Of a stretch of DNA of 64,000 nt, positions 16,877 through 25,303 are shown piece after piece. The first letter of the stretch is position 1, and each line of letters starts with the position of its first letter. Origin of the DNA: Peribacillus muralis (GTDB lineage Bacteria > Bacillota > Bacilli > Bacillales > DSM-1321). The stretch covers positions 1,788,001-1,852,000 of the forward strand of contig NZ_CP017080.1 of assembly GCF_001645685.2 (NCBI RefSeq), given 5' to 3'. A program made the position numbers and the translations under genes. The notes beneath the pieces are model-generated. The model was not told the DNA's origin and made no database searches. It saw nothing but the letters and a program-made list of their open reading frames with translations.

Positions 16877-19399
16877 GTGAAGAAGATCATTAATATGGCA
16901 TTTATGGCCTTATTGCTTGCATCGGCCTGCTTTTTGCCTCCAGGAAAGGTCAGCGCTCACCATGATGACGAATTTAGAGGAAGTCTCGTTATTGCAGGAG
17001 GCTCATTAGGCAGCAGCAACAAGGATATCTATGAATCTTTTATTAAACTCGCCGGCGGAGCCGAAAAAGCGAAAATCGGCATTATTCCCGCTGCGAGCGG
17101 AAGTCTGAAATCCTCCAAGGAGTTTAGAGCAGATCTTGTGAAATATGGGGTGAACGAGAAGGAAATCGTGATTCTTCCGCTATCGGACCATGATTTCAGT
17201 GATACTGATTTTGATGAGAAATCGTGGAAGAACAATGTCCACAGTAAAGCGGTTGTAAGTCAGATCGAGGATCTTTCGGGTATCTGGTTTGTTGGAGGCG
17301 ACCAACTTCGAATAACAAATACATTATATGATGCCAAGGGAAAGAGTACGTTGGCGCTTGATGCGATTTGGAACGTGTATAAAAAAGGAGCTGTCGTGGG
17401 CGGAACAAGTGCAGGCGCGGCAATTATGAGTGATGTCATGATTACCGGCGGTGATAGCTTAGGAGGGCTAAAAGGTAAATTCACCGGAAATTCCGAGTCT
17501 CCAAAAAACAAAGAGTATGAGCCCGTCCGTATTGACCGGGGGCTCGGGTTCTTTAAATATGGGATCATCGACCAGCATTTCGATGAAAGAGGGAGACTCG
17601 GGCGTTTGGTAGCAACGGCCATTAAATACGAAAAGCAAAAAAAGAAATATAATTCTTATGGAATTGATGAAGATACAGCGTTGATTGTCAACAATCAAGA
17701 AAAAACAGCTGAAATTGCAGGCAGGGGCGGAGTGACGGTTGTTGATTTAAGTAAAGCAAAAGAACACAAGGGGAAGATCAGTAATGTCTCCATCAGCCTC
17801 TTATCTCCTGGCGATAAGATGGATTTGACTGCTAAATCATTTACGATCCATTCAAATAAGAGTGCCACTAAAGGAAATGAGTACTATCAATTTAAACCTT
17901 TGGAAGCAACGGGTGTCCTGACTTCATATGGAAAACTCAAATCATATTTGTCATATTCGCTTGTTGATAATGCTTCAACTGAATCGGTAAAAAGCTATTT
18001 ATATGATAGCAAGGGATCAGGCTATGCCTTAACCTTTAGTAAAACGGGAAACACAAATGGGTATTGGGGCTATCAAGATGGACAGAAAGATGATTATTCC
18101 ATCACGAATGTGAAAATGGATGTTGCCCCTGCTTCTCTCCAATTTAAAAGAGACAAGCATGCTTTTAAAGACTATCAAGAAGCCAATTTTGAACTTCCTG
18201 AAAAAAAGGAGCGCGGTCGCATAGAAGGAAATTTGGTCATTGCAGGTGGAGCACTTGGTTCAAGCAACGAAGATGTGTACAAAAAGTTTATTGAGTTGGC
18301 CAAGGAAGGTTCTGATGCCAAAGTAGGCATCATTTCGGCTGCAAGCGGAAGCCTGAGCTCCTCATACGCCTTCAAAAACGATCTATTGAGGTATGGCTTG
18401 AAAGATGAAAATATCAAGATCCTACCGATTTCAACTCATGACTTTAAAGGAACTTCCGTGGATGAATCAAGTTGGAAGGAAAACAGAAATAGTGATCCTG
18501 TCGCTGCCGAAATAAAAAACCTTGATGCCATTTGGTTTGTGGGCGGAGATCAGACGTATATTACAGAAGCATTATTCAATCCAGATCAAACGGAATCAAA
18601 AGCATTAAAGGCGATTTGGGATATGTATAAAAATGGTGGTGTGTTAGGCGGAACAAGTGCAGGAGCAGCGATCATGAGCGATGTCATGCTTGCCGGCGGC
18701 GGCAGCTTGGAGACACTAACAAAAGGATTTACGAACACGTATAACGGAATGGAACAGCAAGAAGGTGGGCCGGGTTATTTGGAACGTGGGCTTGGCTTTT
18801 TCCAGTATGGGATAATTGACCAGCATTTCGATAATAAAGCAAGGCTCGGCAGACTTATAGCAACTGCACATGAAAAAGGCAATCATGGTCAGCTGTCATA
18901 TGGAATTGATGAAGACACAGCAATGGTTGTCAATAATCTCAAGCAGAAGATCGAAGTAGTCGGGCGCGGAGGAGTAACCGTTATTGATTTATCCAAAGTT
19001 AGCACCAATCCTAAGATAAAAAGCGAATATAAAAATATTTTACTATCTACAATCGCACCAGGGGATAGTGTTGATTTCAAAACGAAAGAGATTCAAATAG
19101 ATGAACATAAAACCCGTACAAAAGGAAATGAGTATAGTGATTTTGACGCCGCTCCTCATTCTGGTGTATTAACGGCTCATGGCACATTAAGTAAATTCCT
19201 TTCTTATCAACTTGTTGATAACAGCAGAGAGAAAGAAGTGAAAGCCTATTCTTTTGATAAAGGAAAAGGAGTGGAGCTTACATTCAGAAAGACAAAAGAA
19301 ACGGATGGATTTTGGGGGTACAAAGACGGCAGCAAAGATGATTATTCAGTCGTTAATGTTGTTGTGGATATCACACCCATTACAGTAAAGAATGAATAA
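16877..19399 (+). CDS. Secreted tandem-domain cyanophycinase
   Basis: This 840-residue exported protein has a signal peptide (about 1-27, GKVSA-HH). Two homologous units of about 400 residues follow, spanning roughly 34-430 and 448-835. Each has GGSLGSSN or GGALGSSN at its start, an IWFVGGDQ loop, a nucleophile in GGTSAGAAIMSDVM (S178 and S594) and IIDQHFD...RLGRL. Each also carries a C-terminal beta-rich extension ending in WGYxDGxKDDYS. Both active sites look intact. The usual enzyme has one domain, so this is an internal duplication. GTG 16877 with GGAGGA is preferred to an earlier ATG inside the preceding gene. No cell-wall anchor is visible, so it is probably released. It is the last gene of the sigma-54 operon. 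Confidence 0.9.
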   Translation: MKKIINMAFMALLLASACFLPPGKVSAHHDDEFRGSLVIAGGSLGSSNKDIYESFIKLAGGAEKAKIGIIPAASGSLKSSKEFRADLVKYGVNEKEIVILPLSDHDFSDTDFDEKSWKNNVHSKAVVSQIEDLSGIWFVGGDQLRITNTLYDAKGKSTLALDAIWNVYKKGAVVGGTSAGAAIMSDVMITGGDSLGGLKGKFTGNSESPKNKEYEPVRIDRGLGFFKYGIIDQHFDERGRLGRLVATAIKYEKQKKKYNSYGIDEDTALIVNNQEKTAEIAGRGGVTVVDLSKAKEHKGKISNVSISLLSPGDKMDLTAKSFTIHSNKSATKGNEYYQFKPLEATGVLTSYGKLKSYLSYSLVDNASTESVKSYLYDSKGSGYALTFSKTGNTNGYWGYQDGQKDDYSITNVKMDVAPASLQFKRDKHAFKDYQEANFELPEKKERGRIEGNLVIAGGALGSSNEDVYKKFIELAKEGSDAKVGIISAASGSLSSSYAFKNDLLRYGLKDENIKILPISTHDFKGTSVDESSWKENRNSDPVAAEIKNLDAIWFVGGDQTYITEALFNPDQTESKALKAIWDMYKNGGVLGGTSAGAAIMSDVMLAGGGSLETLTKGFTNTYNGMEQQEGGPGYLERGLGFFQYGIIDQHFDNKARLGRLIATAHEKGNHGQLSYGIDEDTAMVVNNLKQKIEVVGRGGVTVIDLSKVSTNPKIKSEYKNILLSTIAPGDSVDFKTKEIQIDEHKTRTKGNEYSDFDAAPHSGVLTAHGTLSKFLSYQLVDNSREKEVKAYSFDKGKGVELTFRKTKETDGFWGYKDGSKDDYSVVNVVVDITPITVKNE

Positions 19400-19425
19400 A
19401 GCATTTTGAACCGATTCAAACTTGC

Positions 19426-19457
19426 AGACACACCTCATCATGATTGGGTGTGTCTTT
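19426..19457 (+). terminator. Terminator of the cyanophycin operon
   Basis: GACACACC (19427-19434) pairs with GGTGTGTC (19447-19454), followed by TTTAT. A short TTTGAACCGATTCAAA palindrome precedes it. Confidence 0.7.
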
Positions 19458-19459
19458 AT

Positions 19460-19974
19460 CGTTTGTGAATATGGACGTGGGCAACCTTTTCCTGCTATAT
19501 CCATTTTTCTGAAAAGGAGTCACCCATTTACAATTGGTCTACTCCTTTGCCCTCTGTGTATTTTCTTTAAGTATAAAAGATTAGCTCTTCAACCAACTAT
19601 CTTAGTTCATTTTGAGAGCTCGTCATGTCCATTTGGTTCAGGGTTTTATGTATGTAACAAGTTTGCTTATTGAAGAATGGCTTCAAGCGGATGCTTATTT
19701 CACATCAATACTAAATGGTCGTACCCGTTTTTCTTTGCTAAAAAACCTTATTATTTCATATGAAAATCATAACTTGTACATGATTTTATTTAATCTTAGG
19801 TTGAATGAATTTCGCTAGTTTCGTAGTGCTGTTCGACAGAGAAAGCATATGGGAAAGCATGCACTGTAAAGGGACCTCACTGTATTTACTATAACCGCCG
19901 AATAACTCATTTTTAGGTATCTTTTCTATACGAAAGCTATTTATGCATGGTGTTTATACTATCGGTATAATATT
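19460..19974. other. Intergenic region, nothing recognised
   Basis: About 515 bp between the operon terminator and the SDR promoter. Short frames here have no ribosome sites and no familiar sequence. Confidence 0.5.
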
Positions 19975-20003
19975 TTGGACTTAAGTTATTTTTCCGTTAT
20001 ACT
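19975..20003 (+). promoter_or_regulatory. Predicted sigma-A promoter of the SDR gene
   Basis: TTGGAC (19975-19980), a 17-bp spacer and TATACT (19998-20003), 39 bp before the SDR start. Confidence 0.6.
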
Positions 20004-20041
20004 AATATTGCAGGATATACTAAAAAAAGCAGGTGGTTAGT

Positions 20042-20848
20042 ATGGGAAGAGTACAAGGTAAAGTGGCATTAGTGACAGGTGGAGCTTCAGGCATCGGGTT
20101 ATCGATATCCACATTAATGGCTAAAGAAGGCGCAAAAGTCGTAATTGCTGATTATAACGAAGCGGGAGCAAAAGAAGCGGCCGAAAATATTACAAGCCAA
20201 GGCGGAGAAGCCGTTGGGCTATTCTTGGATGCAGGGCAGGCTGATTCGATCCAAGCGGCTGTCGATTTTACGGTTGAAAAATATGGAACGATTACAGTAC
20301 TGGTTAATAATGTAGGGTTGTCTAATTTGCAAAAAGATCTTGATGTTGTGAATCTGGATTTGGAAGAATGGGACAGGCTTATGGATGTGAATTTAAAAAG
20401 CGTGTTATTGGGAAGCAGATTTGCGATTCCCCATATGATCAAAGCCGGGGGAGGGTCCATAATCAATACGGCATCCATGGCTGGCTTTGCAGGTGACTCT
20501 GTGCGATCGGCATATGGGGCCTCCAAAGCCGGGGTGGTGAATTTGACGCGGTATATAGCTGCCCAGTACGGGAAAAATCATATACGTTGTAACGGAGTGG
20601 CACCTGGCCTTATTTTGACACCTGCGGCCAAAAATAATATGCCTCCGGCCGTGCTCGACATATTTGCCAAGTTCAACGCTTTGCCATACCATGGTGAAGC
20701 GGATGATATCGGTTATACCGTTCTATTCCTTGCATCCGATGAGTCCAAATTCATTACCGGACAAACCATACAAGTGGAGGGCGGTCACTACATGGCCAAT
20801 CCAAGCATTTCGGATTTCGACGATTATGTGGCGAATCAGTCGAAATGA
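20042..20848 (+). CDS. Short-chain dehydrogenase/reductase
   Basis: A classical NAD(P)-dependent SDR of 268 residues. The cofactor motif is TGGASGIG, the NNVG strand follows, the catalytic serine lies in NTASMAG and the Tyr-Lys pair in YGASKAG. An aspartate after the second strand (VIADYN) suggests NAD preference. The C-terminal FITGQTIQVEGGHYM is standard. The start at 20042 has AGGTGG upstream. Substrate is unknown; it is monocistronic between its own promoter and terminator. Confidence 0.9.
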   Translation: MGRVQGKVALVTGGASGIGLSISTLMAKEGAKVVIADYNEAGAKEAAENITSQGGEAVGLFLDAGQADSIQAAVDFTVEKYGTITVLVNNVGLSNLQKDLDVVNLDLEEWDRLMDVNLKSVLLGSRFAIPHMIKAGGGSIINTASMAGFAGDSVRSAYGASKAGVVNLTRYIAAQYGKNHIRCNGVAPGLILTPAAKNNMPPAVLDIFAKFNALPYHGEADDIGYTVLFLASDESKFITGQTIQVEGGHYMANPSISDFDDYVANQSK

Positions 20849-20860
20849 GCAAAATCATCA

Positions 20861-20896
20861 AACCCTGGATAAGCTTTTGCCTTATCCGGGGTTTTT
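20861..20896 (+). terminator. Terminator of the SDR gene
   Basis: AACCCTGGATAAG (20861-20873) pairs with CTTATCCGGGGTT (20881-20893, with a T-G wobble and a mismatch), followed by a T-run. Confidence 0.75.
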
Positions 20897-20942
20897 AGGT
20901 AGAATGCCATTATCATAACAACTGTAAAGAAGGTGTATATCC

Positions 20943-21508
20943 TTGAAAGAAGCCGATCATGATGCATTGCTTAATATTAAAACAAAAGGCGAACAAGTAA
21001 AATTCAATGATTCCATGCATTATCACCGCTATGAGCCAACGCCATATAAAGCCCTAGAGCTTTTGTTCCGAGAATATGAACTCAATAGTCGTGATCGCCT
21101 TGTTGATTTTGGGTGTGGGAAAGGGCGAGCGTGGAGATGAACGAGCATTTTCACAAAGAAGCGATCGGGAATCTGAAAAGTTATCGGAAGAAGTGGAAGA
21201 ATCACAATGGCAGCATAGAATTCAACTGCTGCTTGGCAGAGGAATATGCTATTGATTCAAGGGACAATCGATTTTATTTCTTTAATCCGTTTTCCATCCA
21301 GATTTTTATGAAGGTGATCAATAACATCCTGATTTCCTACGAAAATGAACCGCGCCAAATTGAACTTATTCTATATTATGGTTCACAGGATTATATTTTT
21401 TTCCTGGAAAATCAAACCTCCTTCGAGTTGAAACAAGAGGTGCCGTTACCGGGCATGACTGAAGCGAATCCATATGAGAAATTTGTCATTTATCAATTAT
21501 CGAATTGA
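20943..21508 (+). pseudogene. SAM-dependent methyltransferase, inactivated by internal deletion and frameshift
   Basis: The first frame (20943-21140) begins a class I methyltransferase and runs to the SAM-binding glycine motif VDFGCGKGR. It then hits a stop after three unrelated codons. A second frame (to 21508) picks up with VEMNEHFHKEA, the usual next acidic-strand segment, and continues to the natural C-terminus (YEKFVIYQLSN). The strand and helix that normally join these motifs, about 12-20 residues, are absent and the frame is shifted. This points to one deletion rather than sequencing noise. Neither half could make a working enzyme. Confidence 0.8.
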
Positions 21509-21534
21509 TTCCTTGCTTTTTTACAAGAATATAA

Positions 21535-21566
21535 AAACACCCAAGCAAGTGGAATGCTTGGGTGCA
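21535..21566 (-). terminator. Terminator of asnB
   Basis: CACCCAAGCA and TGCTTGGGTG form a 10-bp stem. On the minus strand it is followed by TTTTTAT, fitting termination of the asparagine synthetase transcript. Confidence 0.75.
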
Positions 21567-21601
21567 AAAACGAGTAAACATGGCATTCGTACAGTGAATG
21601 C

Positions 21602-23491
21602 TTAATTTACAGCATATTGTAAGGACCTTTGTGGTTGAAGCTCATCTTGCTTTTCTACATATATTTGATGCCAAATCATGAAAGTTAAAATCGTCCATAG
21701 TTTTCGACTGTTATCCATTTTACCATTCACATGATTTTCAAGTAATTTCAAGATTTGCTGTTTGTTAAAAAGATAGTCTGTTTGGCTCTCATGGATCAGC
21801 TTCACTGACCAATCATATAATTCGTCCTTTAACCAATGTCTTATCGGAACTGGGAAGCCAAGCTTCTTTCTGCTCCATACATGTTCGGGTACGATTCCAC
21901 GGGCAGCTTTTCGGAGCATGTATTTCGTCGTTCCATTTCTGACCTTTTGATCCATGCTCAGTTTTGATGCCGTGTCGAAAACACATGTATCCAGGAATGG
22001 AACTCTTACCTCTAAAGAATTTGCCATCGACATTTTATCAGCTTTCAGTAAAATATCACCTTTGAGCCATGTCTGAATATCAATGTTTTGCATTTGTGTA
22101 ATCGGATCATAATCTAAAGAGTTTGAATAAATGGGACTGGTCACTTTTTCATTCTCTAAACCATTCAGATAATTCACCAGTAATCCTTTCTTCTCTTTCT
22201 CATCGAAGATATTTGCATTTCCGATATATCGATCCTCTAGTGCCGTAACACCGCGCTCAATGAAACTCTTTCCTTTTACGCCTTCCGGCAAAATGGAAGA
22301 AAGGGTCTTTAACACATTGTTAAGCGGCGATGGAATATAGGAAAACATACGCAGGGAATGCGGTTCCCGGTATATATTGTATCCGCCGAATAATTCATCT
22401 GCTCCTTCCCCGGACAAGGCGACCTTGACGTGCTTTTTAGCTTCCCGTGCGACGAAATATAGCGGGACGGCAGCAGGGTCGGCTAGAGGGTCATCCAGAT
22501 GCCAAATAATCTTGGGAAGTTCGGCCAAAAATTCCTCTGGACTTATGATATAACTAATATTCTCTACATTTAAAGCGGCAGCCGTTTCCTGTGCAACGTT
22601 TATTTCACTATAACCATCTCTTTCAAAGCCCACTGAAAAAGTTTTTATTTTTGGATTAATCTGTTTGGCGATGGAGCAGATAAAAGATGAGTCAATGCCT
22701 CCTGAAAGGAATGATCCAACTGGAACATCACTTCTCATATGTACGTTCACCGAATCTATTAAAGTCTCCTGGATTTCTTTGGATACTTTTGAATCTTCCA
22801 TATTGGAAGGATGAAATGTAGGCTGCCAAAACTTGGTGATATCCATTTTCTTACCAGGCTCTTTAGTGAAATAATGACCAGGCAATAGCTTTTTAATATT
22901 TTTGGATAAGGTGGATGGTTCGGGAACATATTGAAAACTGAGATAATGCTGTAGTGAATTCACATCCAGCTTCTCATCCATTGTCGTCAAGATGCTTTTT
23001 TTCTCCGAAGCAAAATATGTAACCTCATCTTGCTCACAGTAGAAAAACGGCTTGATTCCAAAGTGGTCTCTTGCTCCAAACAGCTTTTCCTCAATTTTAT
23101 CCCATATGACAAAAGCGAACATCCCCCGCAGCTTTTGAACGGCATGCTCTTTTTGACTGCAATAAAGTGCCAGGATTACTTCCGTATCCGATTGCGTAGT
23201 GAACTCATATCCACTTTCAATCAGCTCTTTCCTCAATTCAATATGATTATAGATTTCACCATTGAAAATGATCCAATACCTTTCATTTTCATATGAAAGA
23301 GGTTGGTTGCCATTCTCTAAATCGATGATACTTAATCTTCTAAATCCAAAATTCACGAAATCATCAAAAAAATAACCTTCATCATCCGGACCTCTATGGG
23401 TGATGATCGTATTCATTTTTTTGATCGCGTCTTTCATATTTGAATTTATGGCTTTTGGATATTCTTGAATACATCCAACAAAACCGCACAT
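21602..23491 (-). CDS. asnB: Glutamine-hydrolysing asparagine synthetase
   Basis: The 629-residue enzyme makes asparagine from aspartate, ATP and glutamine. The ATG at 23491 follows GGCAGGTGG and places the nucleophile Cys2 (MCGFVGC) directly after Met, as class II amidotransferases require; a slightly longer frame to 23500 would bury it. The N-terminal glutaminase domain has RGPDDEGYF and NGEIYNH. The synthetase domain has the PP-loop SGGIDSS and GEGADELFGGY. Length is that of the Bacillus AsnB/AsnO group. It is monocistronic. Confidence 0.95.
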   Translation of the reverse strand: MCGFVGCIQEYPKAINSNMKDAIKKMNTIITHRGPDDEGYFFDDFVNFGFRRLSIIDLENGNQPLSYENERYWIIFNGEIYNHIELRKELIESGYEFTTQSDTEVILALYCSQKEHAVQKLRGMFAFVIWDKIEEKLFGARDHFGIKPFFYCEQDEVTYFASEKKSILTTMDEKLDVNSLQHYLSFQYVPEPSTLSKNIKKLLPGHYFTKEPGKKMDITKFWQPTFHPSNMEDSKVSKEIQETLIDSVNVHMRSDVPVGSFLSGGIDSSFICSIAKQINPKIKTFSVGFERDGYSEINVAQETAAALNVENISYIISPEEFLAELPKIIWHLDDPLADPAAVPLYFVAREAKKHVKVALSGEGADELFGGYNIYREPHSLRMFSYIPSPLNNVLKTLSSILPEGVKGKSFIERGVTALEDRYIGNANIFDEKEKKGLLVNYLNGLENEKVTSPIYSNSLDYDPITQMQNIDIQTWLKGDILLKADKMSMANSLEVRVPFLDTCVFDTASKLSMDQKVRNGTTKYMLRKAARGIVPEHVWSRKKLGFPVPIRHWLKDELYDWSVKLIHESQTDYLFNKQQILKLLENHVNGKMDNSRKLWTILTFMIWHQIYVEKQDELQPQRSLQYAVN

Positions 23492-23738
23492 AAAATCCAC
23501 CTGCCTAAATAATTATAATAAAAAATGATTTCGTAGTGACTTTTCTCGAGAGTGAAATGAAATTAGGATAATCGAATCAGTCAACTAGCGTTAAATAGAT
23601 AAAAGGTATCTAGATTACAAGGTTAGATTATTATTATAAATTTGTCAATTTTATTCATAAAATGAATTAAAATGTAATATGATGAATGGTTCAAGACCTT
23701 GTTGATGATGCAAAACATATAAATTGAAGGGGATCTGA

Positions 23739-23813
23739 GTGAATAGTCCTATGAAAAAACAAATTGTTGAGAAGAAGAATAAATCTTGGATAGCTAACAA
23801 TGGAATGGTGTGA
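23739..23813 (+). CDS. Possible 24-aa peptide, first of an overlapping pair
   Basis: GTG follows GAAGGGGAT at good spacing and opens a basic peptide, MNSPMKKQIVEKKNKSWIAN plus four residues. Its stop overlaps the start of the next tiny frame, and a strong terminator follows. No family is recognised. It may be a real small gene or a remnant. Confidence 0.3.
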   Translation: MNSPMKKQIVEKKNKSWIANNGMV

Positions 23814-23884
23814 AGGAAAAGTTAGAGAGTTTTGTCCGTGGCTCTTTTAAATGGATATGGAACTTGAATGATAGGGGAAATTAG
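23810..23884 (+). CDS. Possible 24-aa peptide, second of an overlapping pair
   Basis: GTG (23810) lies inside the last codons of the preceding frame (GTGTGA overlap). It encodes MKEKLESFVRGSFKWIWNLN plus four residues, an amphipathic-looking sequence. A hairpin terminator begins seven bases after its stop. The two frames may also be one gene broken by a frameshift. Confidence 0.28.
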   Translation: MKEKLESFVRGSFKWIWNLNDRGN

Positions 23885-23890
23885 TAAAAG

Positions 23891-23940
23891 GGACGTCCAA
23901 TAAGTCGTTATTCCGACTATTGGACGCCTTCTTGTTTTTT
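23891..23940 (+). terminator. Strong terminator hairpin
   Basis: GTCCAATA-AGTCG pairs with CGACT-ATTGGAC around a short loop, followed by CTTCTTGTTTTTT. It ends the tiny-ORF unit. It may also serve the convergent GntR gene. Confidence 0.65.
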
Positions 23941-23987
23941 ACTTATCCTTGGAACCAGTGTTTTGGAACAGCCCTTATATTTTTAAT

Positions 23988-24713
23988 TCAATAGTTCCGT
24001 TCTATGATAAAGTGCGCACGATCGCCCCTGAAGAAGGTTTTGGAAAATTCAATGACTGAACCATCACTTTCGTATGTGTAGGTTTCCAAGGAAAAACAAG
24101 GTGATCCGTTTGGTACTTCCAATTTACCGGAAATGGAGTCGTCGGCAAGTGAAAATTCCAAATGCTCGACCGTTTTTTTCACTTTTAAATTGAATTGTTT
24201 TTCAAGTACTTCAAAGAGCGATTTCTCACATGCTTCAATATTCAACCCTGGAGTTTTATACCAAGGAAGATAGGCGATTTCATATTGAAGGGGGACATCG
24301 TTTACGTAGCGTATCCGCTCCAGTTTATTCACGGGATCTCCAATATTTTGCTTGAAAAGCTTGGCAAGGGTAGCGTTTGCTTCGATGACCTTTAGGCTGA
24401 TGACCTTTGTGGAAGGATTTTTTCCTTGCATCGTGATTTGCTCGGAGAACTTTTCAACTGTACTTGATAGGAATTGCTTCACTTTATTTTCCGAAACGAA
24501 GGTTCCTTTCCCCTGAACACGATAGATGTAGCCCTCGACGGTCAATTGCTGTAAGGCCGTCCGTACTGTCGTCCTGCTTACACCGTATATTTTACAAAAC
24601 TCTGCTTCAGTCGGTAATTTAGTATTCGTTTCATATTCGCCTTTCTTTATAAGATCGATGATCGATTCCTTAACTATGGAATGCAATGCCGCATCTTTAT
24701 TCATGGTCTCCAC
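23988..24713 (-). CDS. GntR/UTRA-family repressor of the PTS operon
   Basis: The 241-residue regulator has an N-terminal winged helix (KLPTEAEFCKIYGVSRTTVRTALQQL) and a UTRA effector domain (about 85-235), which usually binds a phosphorylated sugar. GTG 24713 follows GGGAGG at seven nt and gives the normal family length; longer starts have no ribosome site. It is divergent from a chitobiose/cellobiose PTS operon, and a 14-bp palindrome covers that promoter's -10 box. Repression relieved by a phospho-disaccharide is the likely mode. Confidence 0.9.
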   Translation of the reverse strand: METMNKDAALHSIVKESIIDLIKKGEYETNTKLPTEAEFCKIYGVSRTTVRTALQQLTVEGYIYRVQGKGTFVSENKVKQFLSSTVEKFSEQITMQGKNPSTKVISLKVIEANATLAKLFKQNIGDPVNKLERIRYVNDVPLQYEIAYLPWYKTPGLNIEACEKSLFEVLEKQFNLKVKKTVEHLEFSLADDSISGKLEVPNGSPCFSLETYTYESDGSVIEFSKTFFRGDRAHFIIERNY

Positions 24714-24793
24714 AGTGATTCCTCCCATACTCATTCCAATATATACATATAGATTATCTCGGATAAGTTCAATAATCAACTGATAATCAAAAA

Positions 24794-24807
24794 TTTGTTA
24801 TAACAAA
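24794..24807. promoter_or_regulatory. Palindrome TTTGTTATAACAAA
   Basis: A perfect 14-bp palindrome in the divergent region between the GntR gene and the PTS operon. It may be an operator for the regulator's own promoter. It differs in sequence from the 24835 palindrome. Confidence 0.45.
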
Positions 24808-24819
24808 TAAAAAATTGTG

Positions 24820-24848
24820 TTGATATTTTTTAAAATTGTAATTACAAT
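24820..24848 (+). promoter_or_regulatory. PTS operon promoter with GntR operator
   Basis: TTGATA (24820-24825), a 17-bp spacer and TACAAT (24843-24848) form the promoter. ATTGTAATTACAAT (24835-24848) is a perfect palindrome that overlaps the -10 box. It resembles GntR/UTRA-family sites. Confidence 0.75.
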
Positions 24849-24990
24849 GTATGTATGGAGGTAATAATACCCATTTCAAAAATACCGGTAGAGGAGAGGA
24901 TAAAGCGAAAGGCTATCATTCATTAATAAATACAGTTTCATCCATGTTTAAAAAAACTGAATAATCAATCATTATAAAGGGGGTATATCA

Positions 24991-25299
24991 ATGAATATCT
25001 TATTATGCTGTTCTGCGGGGATGTCTACTAGTTTATTAGTTACAAAGATGGAGGAAAGTGCGAGGAATCAAGGAGTCGATTGTCATATTTGGGCGGTTGG
25101 ATCGACCGAAGTGAACAATGAAATGGATAAGGCCGATGTGATTCTTTTAGGACCACAAGTTAGATATCTCCTTTCCAAGTTACAGGAAGCTGTAAAAGAA
25201 AAAGGTATTCCTGTCGCAACCATCAATCCGATGTTCTATGGACTGTGTAATGGTGAAGAAGTGCTAAAACAAGCCACTACTTTAATTAAGGGAGAATAA
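24991..25299 (+). CDS. chbB: PTS lactose/cellobiose-class IIB component
   Basis: The 102-residue cytoplasmic phosphocarrier has phosphocysteine C7 in [12 protein letters not shown] and the family's Rossmann-like layout. It accepts phosphate from IIA and passes it to the disaccharide carried by IIC. It is first of a five-gene operon (IIB, IIC, IIA, GH4, ChbG) behind a GntR-controlled promoter. The presence of the deacetylase gene favours diacetylchitobiose over cellobiose as substrate. Confidence 0.9.
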   Translation: MNILLCCSAGMSTSLLVTKMEESARNQGVDCHIWAVGSTEVNNEMDKADVILLGPQVRYLLSKLQEAVKEKGIPVATINPMFYGLCNGEEVLKQATTLIKGE

Positions 25300-25303
25300 G
25301 GAT

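Noticed and set aside
19422..19818. Two frames after the cyanophycin operon
   Set aside because: The first starts in the terminator hairpin; neither has a ribosome site or familiar sequence.
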